64,000 nucleotides of DNA from Stenotrophomonas maltophilia (GCA_002364755.1 DEZI01000033.1:1-64000), one strand, 5' to 3'; shown: positions 41,650 through 50,264, counted from the first letter of the stretch. Notes: a model not told the origin generated them from the sequence alone. Program-made: numbers and translations.

Positions 41650-42462
41650 ATGACCGCCCCCTCCGCCCGCCTGCACGTTGACGATACCGGTGGCACCGGT
41701 CGCCCGGTCGTTCTCATTCACGGTTGGCCGCTGTCGGCCGAAGCCTGGAAGGCCCAGGTGCCGATCCTGCGTGATGCCGGCTACCGAGTGATCAGTTACG
41801 ACCGACGCGGGTTCGGCCGCTCCGACAAGCCCGCCGACGGCTACGAGTACGACACCCTGGCCGCTGATCTGGCGGCGGTGATCGAAGAGCGCGATCTGAA
41901 GGACGTCACCCTGGTCGGCTTTTCGATGGGCGGTGGCGAAGTGGCCCGCTACATCAGCAATCATGGGCAGGAGAGGCTGCACAGCGTGGTGTTCGCCTCG
42001 GCCGTGCCGCCGTATCTGTTGAAGAGCGACGACAACCCCGAAGGCCCGCTGACACAGGACAAGGCCGACGAGATGAGCGGTGGCCTGGCAAAGGATCGCG
42101 AAGCATTCTTTGACAGTTTCACGCGTGATTTCTTCAGTGCCAATGGCAAGTTGAAGGTGACCGAGGATGAGCGCCAGGCGGCCATCGCCTTGTGCCACCA
42201 GTCCGATCAGACAGCGGCGCTGGGCTGCATGAAGGCCTTCGCCACGACGGATTTCCGTGATGACCTCAAGAATGTCAGCGTTCCGACCCTGGTGCTGCAT
42301 GGCGACAGCGACGCCACGGTACCGTTCGAGGGCTCCGGCAAGCGGACGCACGAAGCGATCAACGGCAGCGAGCTGGTCGTGCTGAAAGATGCGCCGCATG
42401 GCTGCAATACCAGCCACGCCGACGACTTCAACCTGGCGCTGCTGAACTTCCTGAAGAAGTAA
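41650..42462 (+). CDS. Alpha/beta hydrolase (non-heme chloroperoxidase/arylesterase type)
   Basis: 270 residues, typical for the family. Oxyanion-hole VVLIHGWPLSAEAW (residues 18-31), nucleophile GFSMGGGEVARY (Ser about 96), acid in LHGDSDATVP and catalytic His in DAPHGCNTSHADDFN. The YDRRGFGRSDKP block is characteristic of the chloroperoxidase/esterase subgroup. Soluble enzyme; a perhydrolase or esterase on small substrates. ATG 41650 has GGAG 6 nt upstream. Confidence 0.88.
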   Translation: MTAPSARLHVDDTGGTGRPVVLIHGWPLSAEAWKAQVPILRDAGYRVISYDRRGFGRSDKPADGYEYDTLAADLAAVIEERDLKDVTLVGFSMGGGEVARYISNHGQERLHSVVFASAVPPYLLKSDDNPEGPLTQDKADEMSGGLAKDREAFFDSFTRDFFSANGKLKVTEDERQAAIALCHQSDQTAALGCMKAFATTDFRDDLKNVSVPTLVLHGDSDATVPFEGSGKRTHEAINGSELVVLKDAPHGCNTSHADDFNLALLNFLKK

Positions 42463-42483
42463 CGCCCCGAGTAGACCGACCGC

Positions 42484-42654
42484 ATGGCCACCGCCCGCAC
42501 GCCCCCATGGAAGAAACCCAACCCGAAGGGACAGAAGAAGCAGCCCCTTTCGGATGCGCAGAAGGCCGCCGCGCGGCAGCGCGCGGATGAAAACGGGCGG
42601 CGTTACCCGAACCTGGTCGACAACATGTGGGCGGCGAAACTGCCGCGCGGCTGA
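42484..42654 (+). CDS. Small basic protein, conserved-looking
   Basis: 56 residues in a short gap between two genes: an Arg/Lys/Pro-rich start (TARTPPWKKPNPKGQKKQ) and helical SDAQKAAARQRADENGRRYPNLVDNMWAAKLPRG. Composition and codon use look coding, and stop and length are compact. It lies 21 bp after the alpha/beta hydrolase stop and ends 4 bp before the stop of the convergent membrane-protein gene. Function unknown; too short for most gene finders. Confidence 0.65.
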   Translation: MATARTPPWKKPNPKGQKKQPLSDAQKAAARQRADENGRRYPNLVDNMWAAKLPRG

Positions 42655-42658
42655 GCCT

Positions 42659-43399
42659 TTACTCAGCCGCGCGCGCCGGCGCGAATGGTTGCCAATCGGC
42701 TTCGCGCGAAGGCGCCACATTGCGTTGCTGCAAGTGGATCGCCCCGGGTGGCAACGCCATGCAGTCCTGCAGGGCCTGGCGCAATGAGTCGGCATCCACT
42801 GGCTGGGCGGTGGCGATCTGCAGCAATGGCCCGCGCCGACGCACCTGCACCGGTAGGACGTCACGTGCCTCGGCCATGCCCGCCGTGCGCGCCACCCGGT
42901 AGCGCATGACAATTGGCCGTGCGGTCTGCTGCAGCACCGGCGCCCACGCTTGCAGCAGCGCATTCTGCTGGGTGGCTGCTACCTGCACGTCGATGACGGT
43001 GGCCGGGTAGCCGCGCAGGCTTTCCACCATCACCTGAAAACGCGCGCCGTCGGGCATCAGCAGTGTGCCGACGGCCACGCTGCCGACAATTGCTACGGCC
43101 GCAACAGCGGTCCAGCTGCGCGGAATCTTCGGCTGCAGCGTGATGCTGCGCAGGTTGGGGCGGCGCTTGCGCAGGCGCCGGTAGCGGCGCTGCGCCGCAG
43201 GGCTGGGCAGCAGGCTGCGTTGGGGCAGCGGCACTTCGCGCGGCGGTAGACGCGAAAGACGCGTGTTGATGACGCGGGCGACCAGCCAGCCCACGCCTGC
43301 AGCCACCAGCAGTGGCAGGGCAAGACGCACGAACAGGTACAGCTCCAGCACTGGCGGCACTCCTGTGCGCGTTCCGATGGGCCGCCCATGATCGCGCAT
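42659..43399 (-). CDS. Membrane protein with two transmembrane helices, unknown
   Basis: 246 residues: a hydrophobic segment near residues 20-43 (ELYLFVRLALPLLVAAGVGWLVA), a basic/proline-rich stretch (LPPREVPLPQRSLLPSPAAQRRYRRLRKRRP), a second TM near 93-112 (AVAAVAIVGSVAVGTLL), and a soluble C-terminal half. Family not recognised. The upstream start is uncertain; a GTG about 13 codons in would remove a polar N-terminus. Confidence 0.65.
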   Translation of the reverse strand: MRDHGRPIGTRTGVPPVLELYLFVRLALPLLVAAGVGWLVARVINTRLSRLPPREVPLPQRSLLPSPAAQRRYRRLRKRRPNLRSITLQPKIPRSWTAVAAVAIVGSVAVGTLLMPDGARFQVMVESLRGYPATVIDVQVAATQQNALLQAWAPVLQQTARPIVMRYRVARTAGMAEARDVLPVQVRRRGPLLQIATAQPVDADSLRQALQDCMALPPGAIHLQQRNVAPSREADWQPFAPARAAE

Positions 43400-43480
43400 C
43401 CATCGGGCGCTGTCGCATCTGCCTGCCGACAGCGCGGCGTGGCATCGCTAGGATGCGCAACCTTTGTCGGGATGCACTGC

Positions 43481-44137
43481 ATGACGCGTACGACCGCCCG
43501 CCTCAGACGCTTCTTTGGCGCGGGAATGATGCTGTTCCTGCTGCACGGCTTGGCGCTGGCATCGGTGGCGCTGGCGGTGGGCTACTTCCACCACCGCCTG
43601 GATCTGCTGCTGGAGCCCATCGAGCTGCCGCTGCTGCTGTCCTGCGGTGGCGGCGACCCGATGGCGCGCATGCAGGCGGCCGAGCATCTGCTGGCCCGCG
43701 CCGGTGCGCTGGATGACTGGCAGCCGGTGTGCTGGGTGGTGGTGAGTGCGCTGCTGTGCTCGCTGCTGGGTACGGTGGTTGTAAGCCTGCATTGGCTGCA
43801 GCAGGTGCGGGGCCTGCATCGGCGCAGTGTCTGGGGGCTGCTGGGCCTGCATCTGCTGGCCAGTGCACTGGCCGTGCTGCTGCTGCGCCTGTATGAGCAG
43901 GTATGGGCGGGGCTGGTCAGCGCGCTGCCGACGGTGTGCATGGCCGAGCCAACGGCGCGGGAGGCGACGGCGATGCTGTCCGCGCACCGCACGCTGCCGC
44001 AGCTGCTGTCCAATGCCGGCCTGCTGGTACCGCAGGCGCCGGATGCACTGGCCATCGTGCTGTGCGGTGTGCTGCTGGCCGCGACGGTGATCGGCGTGTG
44101 GCTGTGGCGCGCGCTGCCGATGCCTGCGCCGGAGTAA
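43481..44137 (+). CDS. Membrane protein with four transmembrane helices, unknown
   Basis: 218 residues from ATG 43481 with four hydrophobic segments (about 15-38, 84-108, 115-138, 192-214) and a periplasmic or cytosolic loop with a few cysteines between the first two. Family not recognised. Alternative start at 43472. No operon partner; the KptA gene begins 45 bp downstream on the same strand, so co-transcription is possible. Confidence 0.65.
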   Translation: MTRTTARLRRFFGAGMMLFLLHGLALASVALAVGYFHHRLDLLLEPIELPLLLSCGGGDPMARMQAAEHLLARAGALDDWQPVCWVVVSALLCSLLGTVVVSLHWLQQVRGLHRRSVWGLLGLHLLASALAVLLLRLYEQVWAGLVSALPTVCMAEPTAREATAMLSAHRTLPQLLSNAGLLVPQAPDALAIVLCGVLLAATVIGVWLWRALPMPAPE

Positions 44138-44182
44138 GCGCGTGCATGGGCGCTGGCGAAAGCGGTTCGCGTGCGTCACGCT

Positions 44183-44734
44183 ATGCCGATGGAAAAGGAC
44201 ATTTCATTCGTACGGGCCAGCAAGTTCCTGAGCCTGGTACTGCGGCATGAACCGCAGAAGATCGGCCTGCCGCTGGATGCGCAGGGATGGGCCGACATCG
44301 ATGACCTGCTGGCGCGGTTGCCCGCCCATGGCGTGCGGCTGGACCGCGAGGCCCTGCAGCAGCTGGTGCAGGACAACGACAAGCAGCGCTTTGCGATCAG
44401 CGACGACGGCCAGCGTATCCGCGCCAGCCAGGGCCATTCCATTGATGTGGACCTCGGCCTGACGGCGCTGGAGCCGCCGCCGTGGCTGTACCACGGCACC
44501 GTGCCGCGTTTCCTCGAAGCGATTGCCAGCGGGGGCCTGCGCCCGGGTGAGCGCCAGCATGTGCATTTGTCACCGGACCGCGCCACCGCCTTCCAGGTGG
44601 GCTCGCGCCGCGGCACGCCGGTGATCCTCAGCGTGGATGCGGGTCGCATGCATGCCGATGGCCATGTCTTCTACCAGTCGGCCAACGGCGTGTGGCTGAC
44701 CGCGCACGTGCCGCCGCGCTACATCGCGGGTTGA
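44183..44734 (+). CDS. kptA: RNA 2'-phosphotransferase (Tpt1/KptA)
   Basis: 183 residues, normal for KptA. It removes the 2'-phosphate from spliced RNA using NAD+ (ADP-ribosylation chemistry). Seen: SKFLSLVLRHEPQKIGLPLDAQGWADIDDLLAR at the N-terminus, the GHSIDVDLGL, YHGT and HLSPDRATAFQVGSRRG blocks and the C-terminal NGVWLTAHVPPRYI, matching the Arg-His-Arg-Arg catalytic pattern. In bacteria, which have no spliceosomal tRNA splicing, its substrate is unclear. Start ATG 44183 (44189 also possible). Confidence 0.93.
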   Translation: MPMEKDISFVRASKFLSLVLRHEPQKIGLPLDAQGWADIDDLLARLPAHGVRLDREALQQLVQDNDKQRFAISDDGQRIRASQGHSIDVDLGLTALEPPPWLYHGTVPRFLEAIASGGLRPGERQHVHLSPDRATAFQVGSRRGTPVILSVDAGRMHADGHVFYQSANGVWLTAHVPPRYIAG

Positions 44735-44815
44735 GGCGGCGCCGGTCGAGGCGACTGGCTGCATCGGGCCGTGCGCAGGTAGAGTGGCCGTTCCTGCCGG
44801 AACAAGGATCTGCCG

Positions 44816-45784
44816 ATGCGTTTGTTGCTGCGTGCCTTGCCCCTGCTGCTGCTCTCGCTGGTAGCGCAGGCGGGTGAAGTGGACCGCCGTATTGCGGTAA
44901 CCATCGATGACCTGCCGTGGGCGCGCCTGGACGAGATCGTGCCGGCTGACCTGCAGGCGCGGCACGAGGCGCTGATGGCGCAGCTGCATCAGGCCGGTGT
45001 GCCGGTGGTCGGCTTCGTCAACGGCAACAAATTGGAGGTGGACGGCGTGGTCCAGCCGGCGCGGGTGCAGATGCTGCGTGACTGGCGCGATGCCGGCTAT
45101 GAGCTGGGCAACCACACGTGGTCGCACATGGATTTGAACGCCAAGGGCGTGGCCGCCTTCCAGCAGGATTTCCTGCGCGGCGAGGAGGTACTGAAGCCGC
45201 TGCTGGCCGAGCGCGGCCAGGCGCCGCAGTGGATGCGGCACCCGTACCTGCGCGCCGGCCGAACGCCGCACGATCGCGCAGTGATGGATGCGTTCTTTAC
45301 CGAGCACGGCTACCGCATTGCGCCGGTGACCGTCGACAACGGCGAGTGGGTGTGGGCCTTTGCCTATGCCAATGTGATGAACGAACAGCCGGATTCACCC
45401 GCGCGCGAGGCGACGCTGGCGCGCCTGCGCAAGGGCTATGTGCCGTACATGCTGAACAAGCTGGACTACTACGAACAGCAGTCGCAGGCGCTGCTGGGCT
45501 ACGCGCTGCCGCAGGTGTGGCTGATGCATGCCAACGAACTGAACGCGGCAACCTTCGCCGAGCTGGTGGCTGCGACCAGGCGCCGGGGTTACCGCTTCGT
45601 TTCGCTGGAGGAGGCCGTGCGCGACCCGGCGTATGCGCGTGGTACCGAGGGCTATGACGGACGGTATGGCCCCAGCTGGCTGCATCGCTGGGCGATGGCC
45701 GAGAAGAAGCCGAAGGACTACTACGGTACGGAGCCGGTAGTGCCGCAGTGGGTGAAGACGCTGGCCAAGGTCGATTACGAGTAG
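44816..45784 (+). CDS. Polysaccharide deacetylase (NodB domain), secreted
   Basis: 322 residues with an N-terminal signal peptide (LLLRALPLLLLSLVAQAGE). NodB motifs: TIDDLPW (residues about 29-35) with the catalytic Asp, HTWSH (H-x3-H metal site, about 99-103), and a C-terminal LMHANELN. It hydrolyses N-acetyl groups from carbohydrate (peptidoglycan or another envelope polymer). Single gene; start clear. Confidence 0.88.
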   Translation: MRLLLRALPLLLLSLVAQAGEVDRRIAVTIDDLPWARLDEIVPADLQARHEALMAQLHQAGVPVVGFVNGNKLEVDGVVQPARVQMLRDWRDAGYELGNHTWSHMDLNAKGVAAFQQDFLRGEEVLKPLLAERGQAPQWMRHPYLRAGRTPHDRAVMDAFFTEHGYRIAPVTVDNGEWVWAFAYANVMNEQPDSPAREATLARLRKGYVPYMLNKLDYYEQQSQALLGYALPQVWLMHANELNAATFAELVAATRRRGYRFVSLEEAVRDPAYARGTEGYDGRYGPSWLHRWAMAEKKPKDYYGTEPVVPQWVKTLAKVDYE

Positions 45785-45854
45785 GTCTACTCTATAATCT
45801 TGAGTATTCTGCGGATCAGTTCGATAGTGCTGCTTGAACTAGGGGGGGGTGTTA

Positions 45855-46430
45855 ATGATTTCAAAGGAAAATCTCAAGATTGGATCAATCTGGGCGATAT
45901 GGGGGCTTTCAATTGCTGCGACGTGGACAATTGCACTGCAGACATATTCGCGAGAGCTTGAGGCGTACAGGAAGGCTGAGGATCTTGATCTAAAGACAGG
46001 GGTTGAACGCCTCTCAGATTTGAGTAAGCGCATCGCGATATCATTAGATGATCGGGCTGAGCTTGATGCGCAGCAGAAGAATCTTGAGGTTCTCGACAGA
46101 GTTACCTTGGAGAACTCTAGCCTCAAGGAGGAGAACGCAGCCCTGAAGGCGGATCTTCAGCGAGCATCCATGAAAAGCCCTTCTCTTCAGATTGAAGTGG
46201 GTACCAGCTCTGAGATCACTCCCAACGTTTTGTTTCTTGCAGTATCAGATGCGTATACGTCATCTAGAAGGTGTGATGGACGCTTCGGAAATCAGCCTTT
46301 GTCTCTATCGCTGGGTGAAACTGTGGAGCGTAAAGTTGGGGGAGTACGGTTCGAGATCACCTTGACCAAGGTTCTTACTGGCGCCTGTGAGTTCAATCTA
46401 GTCCAACCTGACCTCACCCAGATCGACTAG
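45855..46430 (+). CDS. Membrane-anchored coiled-coil protein, low GC
   Basis: 191 residues from ATG 45855: a TM segment near residues 9-28 (IGSIWAIWGLSIAATWTIAL), a coiled-coil region (about 30-110: QKNLEVLDRVTLENSSLKEENAALKADLQRA), and a C-terminal beta-rich part. The whole stretch 45785-46480 has clearly lower GC and different codons than the neighbours, pointing to a recent horizontal arrival. Family not recognised; an alternative GTG start lies 6 bp upstream. Confidence 0.65.
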   Translation: MISKENLKIGSIWAIWGLSIAATWTIALQTYSRELEAYRKAEDLDLKTGVERLSDLSKRIAISLDDRAELDAQQKNLEVLDRVTLENSSLKEENAALKADLQRASMKSPSLQIEVGTSSEITPNVLFLAVSDAYTSSRRCDGRFGNQPLSLSLGETVERKVGGVRFEITLTKVLTGACEFNLVQPDLTQID

Positions 46431-46479
46431 GAATGATGTCGAAGGACTTCTAATCGATCAATGGTCCACCTTTCATCCC

Positions 46480-47322
46480 TCAGCGCTTGACCGCCAGTAC
46501 GCCGTCCAGCGCCAGCTCGGCCTTGAAGCCGGCCTTTTCCAGGCGCTTGGCTACTTCGCGCGGAACGTCGCGGCCGCTGGTCAGCTTGTTCGGCGCACCG
46601 GTGTAGTGGAACAGGCGGCCGCCCTTGCGGATGACGCGGGCCAGGTGATCGTAGAACGCCTGCGAATACAGTTCGCCTGCAATACCGAAGCGCGGCGGGT
46701 CGTGCAGGATGGCATCGACGCTGTTGCTGGCCACCTGTTCGATCTGCTGCGAGACATCGCCCTGGCCGAAGTGCAGGCGGCCACCGGCGGCAGCGGAGTC
46801 AGGATCGGGCGACCACGGATTGAGCGTACGCAGCCACATCACGTCGGCGTTCTTTTCAAAGGAACGGATCTGGCCGACGCCGGCGTCCAGCGCGCAGGCG
46901 GCGAAGTAGCCGAGGCCACCGCAGGTATCGAGGATGGACTTGCCGGCCGGGGCAACCAGCTCGACCTTGCGGCGCGCGTCTTCGAAGGGCGACAGCTTGG
47001 AGGTCGGCAGCATCTTGATGCCGTCGATCTCGAAGGTGGGCGCGCCCCATTCGGTGGGCACCAGCTTGATGAGCGAGCCGCTGAAGCGCGAGATAGAGGC
47101 GAAGTCCTCGCCGTCCCAGTAGTACAGCGTGCGATCCTTCAGCTTGCCCGGCCACGGGTAGTGCTGGCCGCGGAAACGGAAGCCTTCGGCGTCCAGACCG
47201 ACCGTCTCTTCGCTGCGGCCCAGGTCGAGCGAGCCCTGCCAGTCGGCAGCGCCCTTGTCGTGCGCGCGGCGCAGGGTGTCGGCGCTGTCGCGGGTTAGCA
47301 GGGGGCCGGTGTAATGGGGCAC
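46480..47322 (-). CDS. SAM-dependent class I methyltransferase
   Basis: 280 residues from GTG 47322, with the AdoMet-binding Rossmann region SILDTCGGLGYFAACALDAGV (about residues 128-148), the acidic partner in RSFEKNADV, and ILHDPPRFGIAG (about 209-220; NPPY-like DPPR motif), then VIRKGGRLFHYTGAPNK. The DPPR motif suggests N- or C-methylation of RNA or a small molecule; the target is unknown. The GTG start was chosen because the upstream sequence is low-complexity. Confidence 0.8.
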   Translation of the reverse strand: MPHYTGPLLTRDSADTLRRAHDKGAADWQGSLDLGRSEETVGLDAEGFRFRGQHYPWPGKLKDRTLYYWDGEDFASISRFSGSLIKLVPTEWGAPTFEIDGIKMLPTSKLSPFEDARRKVELVAPAGKSILDTCGGLGYFAACALDAGVGQIRSFEKNADVMWLRTLNPWSPDPDSAAAGGRLHFGQGDVSQQIEQVASNSVDAILHDPPRFGIAGELYSQAFYDHLARVIRKGGRLFHYTGAPNKLTSGRDVPREVAKRLEKAGFKAELALDGVLAVKR

Positions 47323-47395
47323 GGCAGGAACCGGGGCTGGGCGGGGGAGGGTATGGTACCCGACCGGCCTTGAGCCCTGCAGGGGGCAGCCTGCG

Positions 47396-47719
47396 CTACG
47401 GGGTGCTGGTGCAGGCAAAGCCGTGGGTGGTGCCCTCGTCGGCCAGGAAGCTGACGCCGCTGGAGGGCTCGGCGACCCGCAGTGCGCAGGCGCGGCGATG
47501 CACGGCCTGCGTCGCTGGCGGTTGCCGCGCGTATTCATACAGCATGCTGCCGTCGTCCAGCAGCTGCCAGTGCACCGTGACCCGGGCGCGCTCCCCATCG
47601 TCGGTGTCCCAATCGATGGTGCGCAGTACCAGGGTGCGGCCATCGTCGGCCTGGTGTACCTCGTCATAGGCACCGGTGGTGGTGACCGGAACCACGGTGA
47701 GCAGCAGCGACAAGAGCAC
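47396..47719 (-). CDS. Small secreted protein of unknown function
   Basis: 107 residues from a GTG at 47719, with an N-terminal hydrophobic LLSLLLTVVPVTTTGA signal. The mature part has Asp-rich stretches (TIDWDTDDGERARVTV, LLDDGSMLYEYA) and two cysteines. No family recognised. It lies 73 bp upstream of the methyltransferase in the same orientation and could be co-transcribed. Confidence 0.55.
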   Translation of the reverse strand: MLLSLLLTVVPVTTTGAYDEVHQADDGRTLVLRTIDWDTDDGERARVTVHWQLLDDGSMLYEYARQPPATQAVHRRACALRVAEPSSGVSFLADEGTTHGFACTSTP

Positions 47720-47785
47720 GGCGAGGCCTCCAAAGCGGCCAGCCTCTGATGTGCTGCGGCGCTACGCCATAAGGAAAGTTGCAGA

Positions 47786-48214
47786 TCAGTCGCACTTCAC
47801 CGCATACACCGGCCCGGCGCCGATCAGCAGCAGGGCCATGTAGTCGCTGTCACTCGCCTTGGTCTTCAGCGAGGCGCCGCGCTTGGTGTGGAACAGGCCG
47901 AAGCCGCCCGAGCGGCCGAGGAGCGCGCTGTCGATCTGCTCGGCATCGTCGCGGAAGTAGCGTGCGATGTCGCTGCGGCTGGCCCGGTTGAGGGCGTTGG
48001 GCTCGCGCTGCCAATGGCCGTTGCGCTCGAAGGAGACGAAGTACTGGCTGCCTTCTTTGTCGATGCGGAACTCGGCGGGCTTGCGCGTGCTGGTGGTGAA
48101 ACAGCCCTGCAGGGGATCGGAGGAGAACGGCAGCTGGGTGCCGCCGGAGCAGGCGGCCAGCAGTACGCTTGCAGTAATCAGCACGACGGCCGGGACCGGG
48201 CGCAGCAGGACCAT
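47786..48214 (-). CDS. Lipoprotein of unknown function
   Basis: 142 residues. Lipoprotein signal with lipobox LLAAC (Cys22), then a domain with FRIDKEGSQYFVSFERNGHWQREPNALN and RYFRDDAEQIDSALLGRSGGF, ending AGPVYAVKCD. No family recognised. ATG 48214. It is divergent from the small membrane protein gene at 48305. Confidence 0.6.
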   Translation of the reverse strand: MVLLRPVPAVVLITASVLLAACSGGTQLPFSSDPLQGCFTTSTRKPAEFRIDKEGSQYFVSFERNGHWQREPNALNRASRSDIARYFRDDAEQIDSALLGRSGGFGLFHTKRGASLKTKASDSDYMALLLIGAGPVYAVKCD

Positions 48215-48304
48215 GGTGGTGTTCCGGCGGGGTGATGCTTGCAGTGTAGACACGGCCAGCGCATGGCCAGTGTCAACATGGCCAGCAGGCAGACCGGAGC
48301 GGAC

Positions 48305-48574
48305 ATGTCACAGAGCAGAGCACCGTTGTGCGGTGGCGCAAGCTGGCTGGGGTTGCCGGTCGGGTATGGCGTCCATGGGTGGATCACGCTGATTGGCGAT
48401 GGGCGCGGGCTTGGCGTGGGGATAGGCTGCTTGGCGGCCGCCGTCGTGGGCCTGGGATTGGCCGTGGCGGCGCGGGCGCGGGATGAGCGCCATGCGTGGC
48501 TGGGCATCGGCGGCGCGGTGTTGAGCGCACTGCCGTTGAAGCTTTATCTGCTGCAGATGCTGTTCAAGCTCTAG
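48305..48574 (+). CDS. Small membrane protein
   Basis: 89 residues with two TM-like segments (about residues 31-52 and 66-84). The ATG at 48305 is the best candidate; longer frames upstream are antisense to the lipoprotein promoter region. Family not recognised. Followed by repeats. Confidence 0.5.
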   Translation: MSQSRAPLCGGASWLGLPVGYGVHGWITLIGDGRGLGVGIGCLAAAVVGLGLAVAARARDERHAWLGIGGAVLSALPLKLYLLQMLFKL

Positions 48575-48586
48575 GCGACCGCTGTT

Positions 48587-48794
48587 GTAGAGCCGAGCCC
48601 ATGCTCGGCTGCCTCTGCTTTTTTAGAGTCGAGCCACGCTCGACTGCCTCTGCTTCTGTAGAGTCGAGCCATGCTCGACTGCTTTGGGCAGAAGCAGCCG
48701 AGCATGGGCTCGGCTCTACAGGAAAGCAGGAGCAACCGAGCATGGGCTCGGCTCTACAGGAAATCAGGAGCAGCCGAGCATGGCTCGGCTCTAC
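48587..48794. repeat. Cluster of SMAG-type repeats (GCCGAGC / GTCGAGC classes)
   Basis: Three forward GTAG/TTAG-headed copies (arms GCCGAGCCCATGCTCGGC, GTCGAGCCACGCTCGAC, GTCGAGCCATGCTCGAC) are followed by three inverted copies ending GGCTCGGCTCTAC. Two sequence classes are mixed in one cluster, suggesting repeated local duplication and divergence. It covers the space between two genes; no gene is seen. Confidence 0.85.
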
Positions 48795-48814
48795 CGAAGA
48801 GCAGACCCGCACCC

Positions 48815-49822
48815 TCACGCCGTGCGATGGATCTCCAGCGTCACGTGCACCAGTTCCTCGTGCACTGCCAGCGCCTTGCGCAGCTGGTCGGCATCCAGGT
48901 CGGCATCGCTGGTAACCACGCTGGCAGCCACCGCGTACTTGCCGCGCCCCACCTGCCATACGTGCAGATCGGCCAGGCGCGCGGGCCACGGGCCCTGTTC
49001 GATCACTTCGCGCACTTCAGCCACCACTGGCGCATCCATCTGCGCATCCAGCAGCACGCGGCCGCTGTCGCGCAGCAGGCCGACCGCCCAGACCGTCACC
49101 AGCACCGCACCGACCAGGCCCATTACCGGGTCCAGCCAGGCGGCGCCCCACAGCTTGCCGCCCAGCAGGGCGACGATGGCCAGCACCGAGGTCGCGGCGT
49201 CGGCCAGCACGTGCATGTAGGCCGAGCGCAGGTTGAGGTCGTGGCCGTGCGCGTGGCCGTGCGCATGCCCATGGGAGTGATCGTGGTCATGGTGGTCATG
49301 ATGGTCATGATCGTGGCCATGCGCATGGCCGTGCCCGTGCCCGTGATGAGGGTGGGCGTGGCCCGGGCTGTCGTGCAGCCACCAGGCGCACAGCAGGTTC
49401 ACGCCCAGGCCGACCACGGCGATGAGGATGGCCTCGTCGTAGTGGATGGGCGCCGGTACCCACAGGCGCTGCAGCGACTGCACGGCCATCAGGGCGGCCA
49501 CGCCGAGCAGGGCGATGGCACTGGTGTAGCCGGCCAGGATCTCGATCTTCCAGGTGCCGAAGGCAAAGCGCGGGTCGTGCGCATAGCGCCGAGCGCAGCG
49601 GTAGGCGAATACCGAGAGGCCGAGCGCCAGGGCGTGCGAGCTCATGTGCCAGCCATCGGCCAGCACGGCCATGGAGTTGAACCACCAGCCACCGGAGATC
49701 TCGATGAACATCATGCTGACGGTGAGCCACATGGCGCGGCGGGTATTGCGTTCGGCCAGCGGATTGCCGTCGTCGAACCGGTGGTCGTGGCGGCGGGAGG
49801 CGGCGAGGGCGTCCAGGTGCAT
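48815..49822 (-). CDS. dmeF: CDF-family divalent metal (Co/Ni) efflux transporter DmeF
   Basis: 335 residues. Six-TM cation diffusion facilitator with the metal-site pattern AVLADGWHMSSHAL (His/Asp of TM2, HxxxD/DxxxH-type) and MHVLADAATSVLAIVAL (TM5, HxxxD). A very His-rich cytosolic loop lies between TM4 and TM5 (about residues 150-200, repeating HGH/HDH), as in DmeF/ZitB. It exports Co2+/Ni2+ from the cytosol by proton antiport. It is divergent from the DmeR-like regulator, with the operator at 49844-49860 between them. The start at 49822 matches the conserved MHLDALAASRRHDH N-terminus. Confidence 0.9.
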   Translation of the reverse strand: MHLDALAASRRHDHRFDDGNPLAERNTRRAMWLTVSMMFIEISGGWWFNSMAVLADGWHMSSHALALGLSVFAYRCARRYAHDPRFAFGTWKIEILAGYTSAIALLGVAALMAVQSLQRLWVPAPIHYDEAILIAVVGLGVNLLCAWWLHDSPGHAHPHHGHGHGHAHGHDHDHHDHHDHDHSHGHAHGHAHGHDLNLRSAYMHVLADAATSVLAIVALLGGKLWGAAWLDPVMGLVGAVLVTVWAVGLLRDSGRVLLDAQMDAPVVAEVREVIEQGPWPARLADLHVWQVGRGKYAVAASVVTSDADLDADQLRKALAVHEELVHVTLEIHRTA

Positions 49823-49843
49823 GGGGCATTGGTGAGTGGAAGG

Positions 49844-49860
49844 ATACCCCCATAGGGTAT
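49844..49860. promoter_or_regulatory. DmeR/RcnR-type operator
   Basis: ATACCCCCATAGGGTAT: a C/G tract flanked by ATA/TAT, with the inverted repeat ATACCC/GGGTAT. CsoR/RcnR/DmeR regulators recognise G/C tracts flanked by AT-rich inverted repeats. It lies 22 bp from dmeF and 12 bp from dmeR start codons, so it can repress both. Confidence 0.75.
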
Positions 49861-49871
49861 ACGATACGACC

Positions 49872-50156
49872 ATGGCACATGTACACAAGAACCGGAAACA
49901 CCTGCTGACCCGGGTGCGCCGCATCGGCGGCCAGGTGGCGGCGCTGGAACAGGCACTGGACCGCCCCGAGGGGGCGGCGGGCGACTGCGCGGACGTGCTG
50001 GTGCAGGTGGCGGCCGTGCGCGGCGCCGCCCACAGCCTGCTGATGGAGCTGCTGCATGAGCACCTGCAGGAACACGTGGTGGGAGCCGAGGACCCGCAGC
50101 AACGGGCCGCCGAGGCGGAAGTGCTGGTGGAGTTGCTGCGCCGCTACGGCAAATAG
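49872..50156 (+). CDS. dmeR: CsoR/RcnR-family metal-sensing repressor (DmeR-like)
   Basis: 94 residues, all-helical DUF156 protein. His3, Cys39, His64 and His68 align with the RcnR Ni/Co ligands (His3, Cys35, His60, His64, with a four-residue offset), and LLTRVRRIGGQVAALEQAL is the conserved DNA-binding/tetramer helix. It should derepress dmeF when Co2+ or Ni2+ binds. A formaldehyde-sensing FrmR role is the main alternative, but the adjacent dmeF makes metal sensing more likely. Confidence 0.88.
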   Translation: MAHVHKNRKHLLTRVRRIGGQVAALEQALDRPEGAAGDCADVLVQVAAVRGAAHSLLMELLHEHLQEHVVGAEDPQQRAAEAEVLVELLRRYGK

Positions 50157-50163
50157 CGCGGGC

Positions 50164-50187
50164 AGCCGAGCATGGGCTCGGCTCTAC
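50164..50187. repeat. Single SMAG-type hairpin
   Basis: GCCGAGCATGGGCTCGGC followed by TCTAC at 50187; a lone inverted copy of the class seen at 13849-14022 and 48587-48794. It lies between dmeR and the Zur box. Confidence 0.75.
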
Positions 50188-50221
50188 AGGCGGCAACTCG
50201 GCCGCTGCGTCGTGTCCGTAT

Positions 50222-50240
50222 AATGTTATATAGTAACATT
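50222..50240. promoter_or_regulatory. Zur box
   Basis: AATGTTA-TATAG-TAACATT, a perfect 7-bp inverted repeat with 5-bp spacer, 25 bp upstream of the COG0523 GTPase start. The ATGTTATA..TAACAT pattern is the gammaproteobacterial Zur operator, so the gene should be switched on under zinc shortage. Function inferred from consensus and gene context. Confidence 0.88.
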
Positions 50241-50264
50241 TCCATCCGCAGCCCTCCGCCCCGC

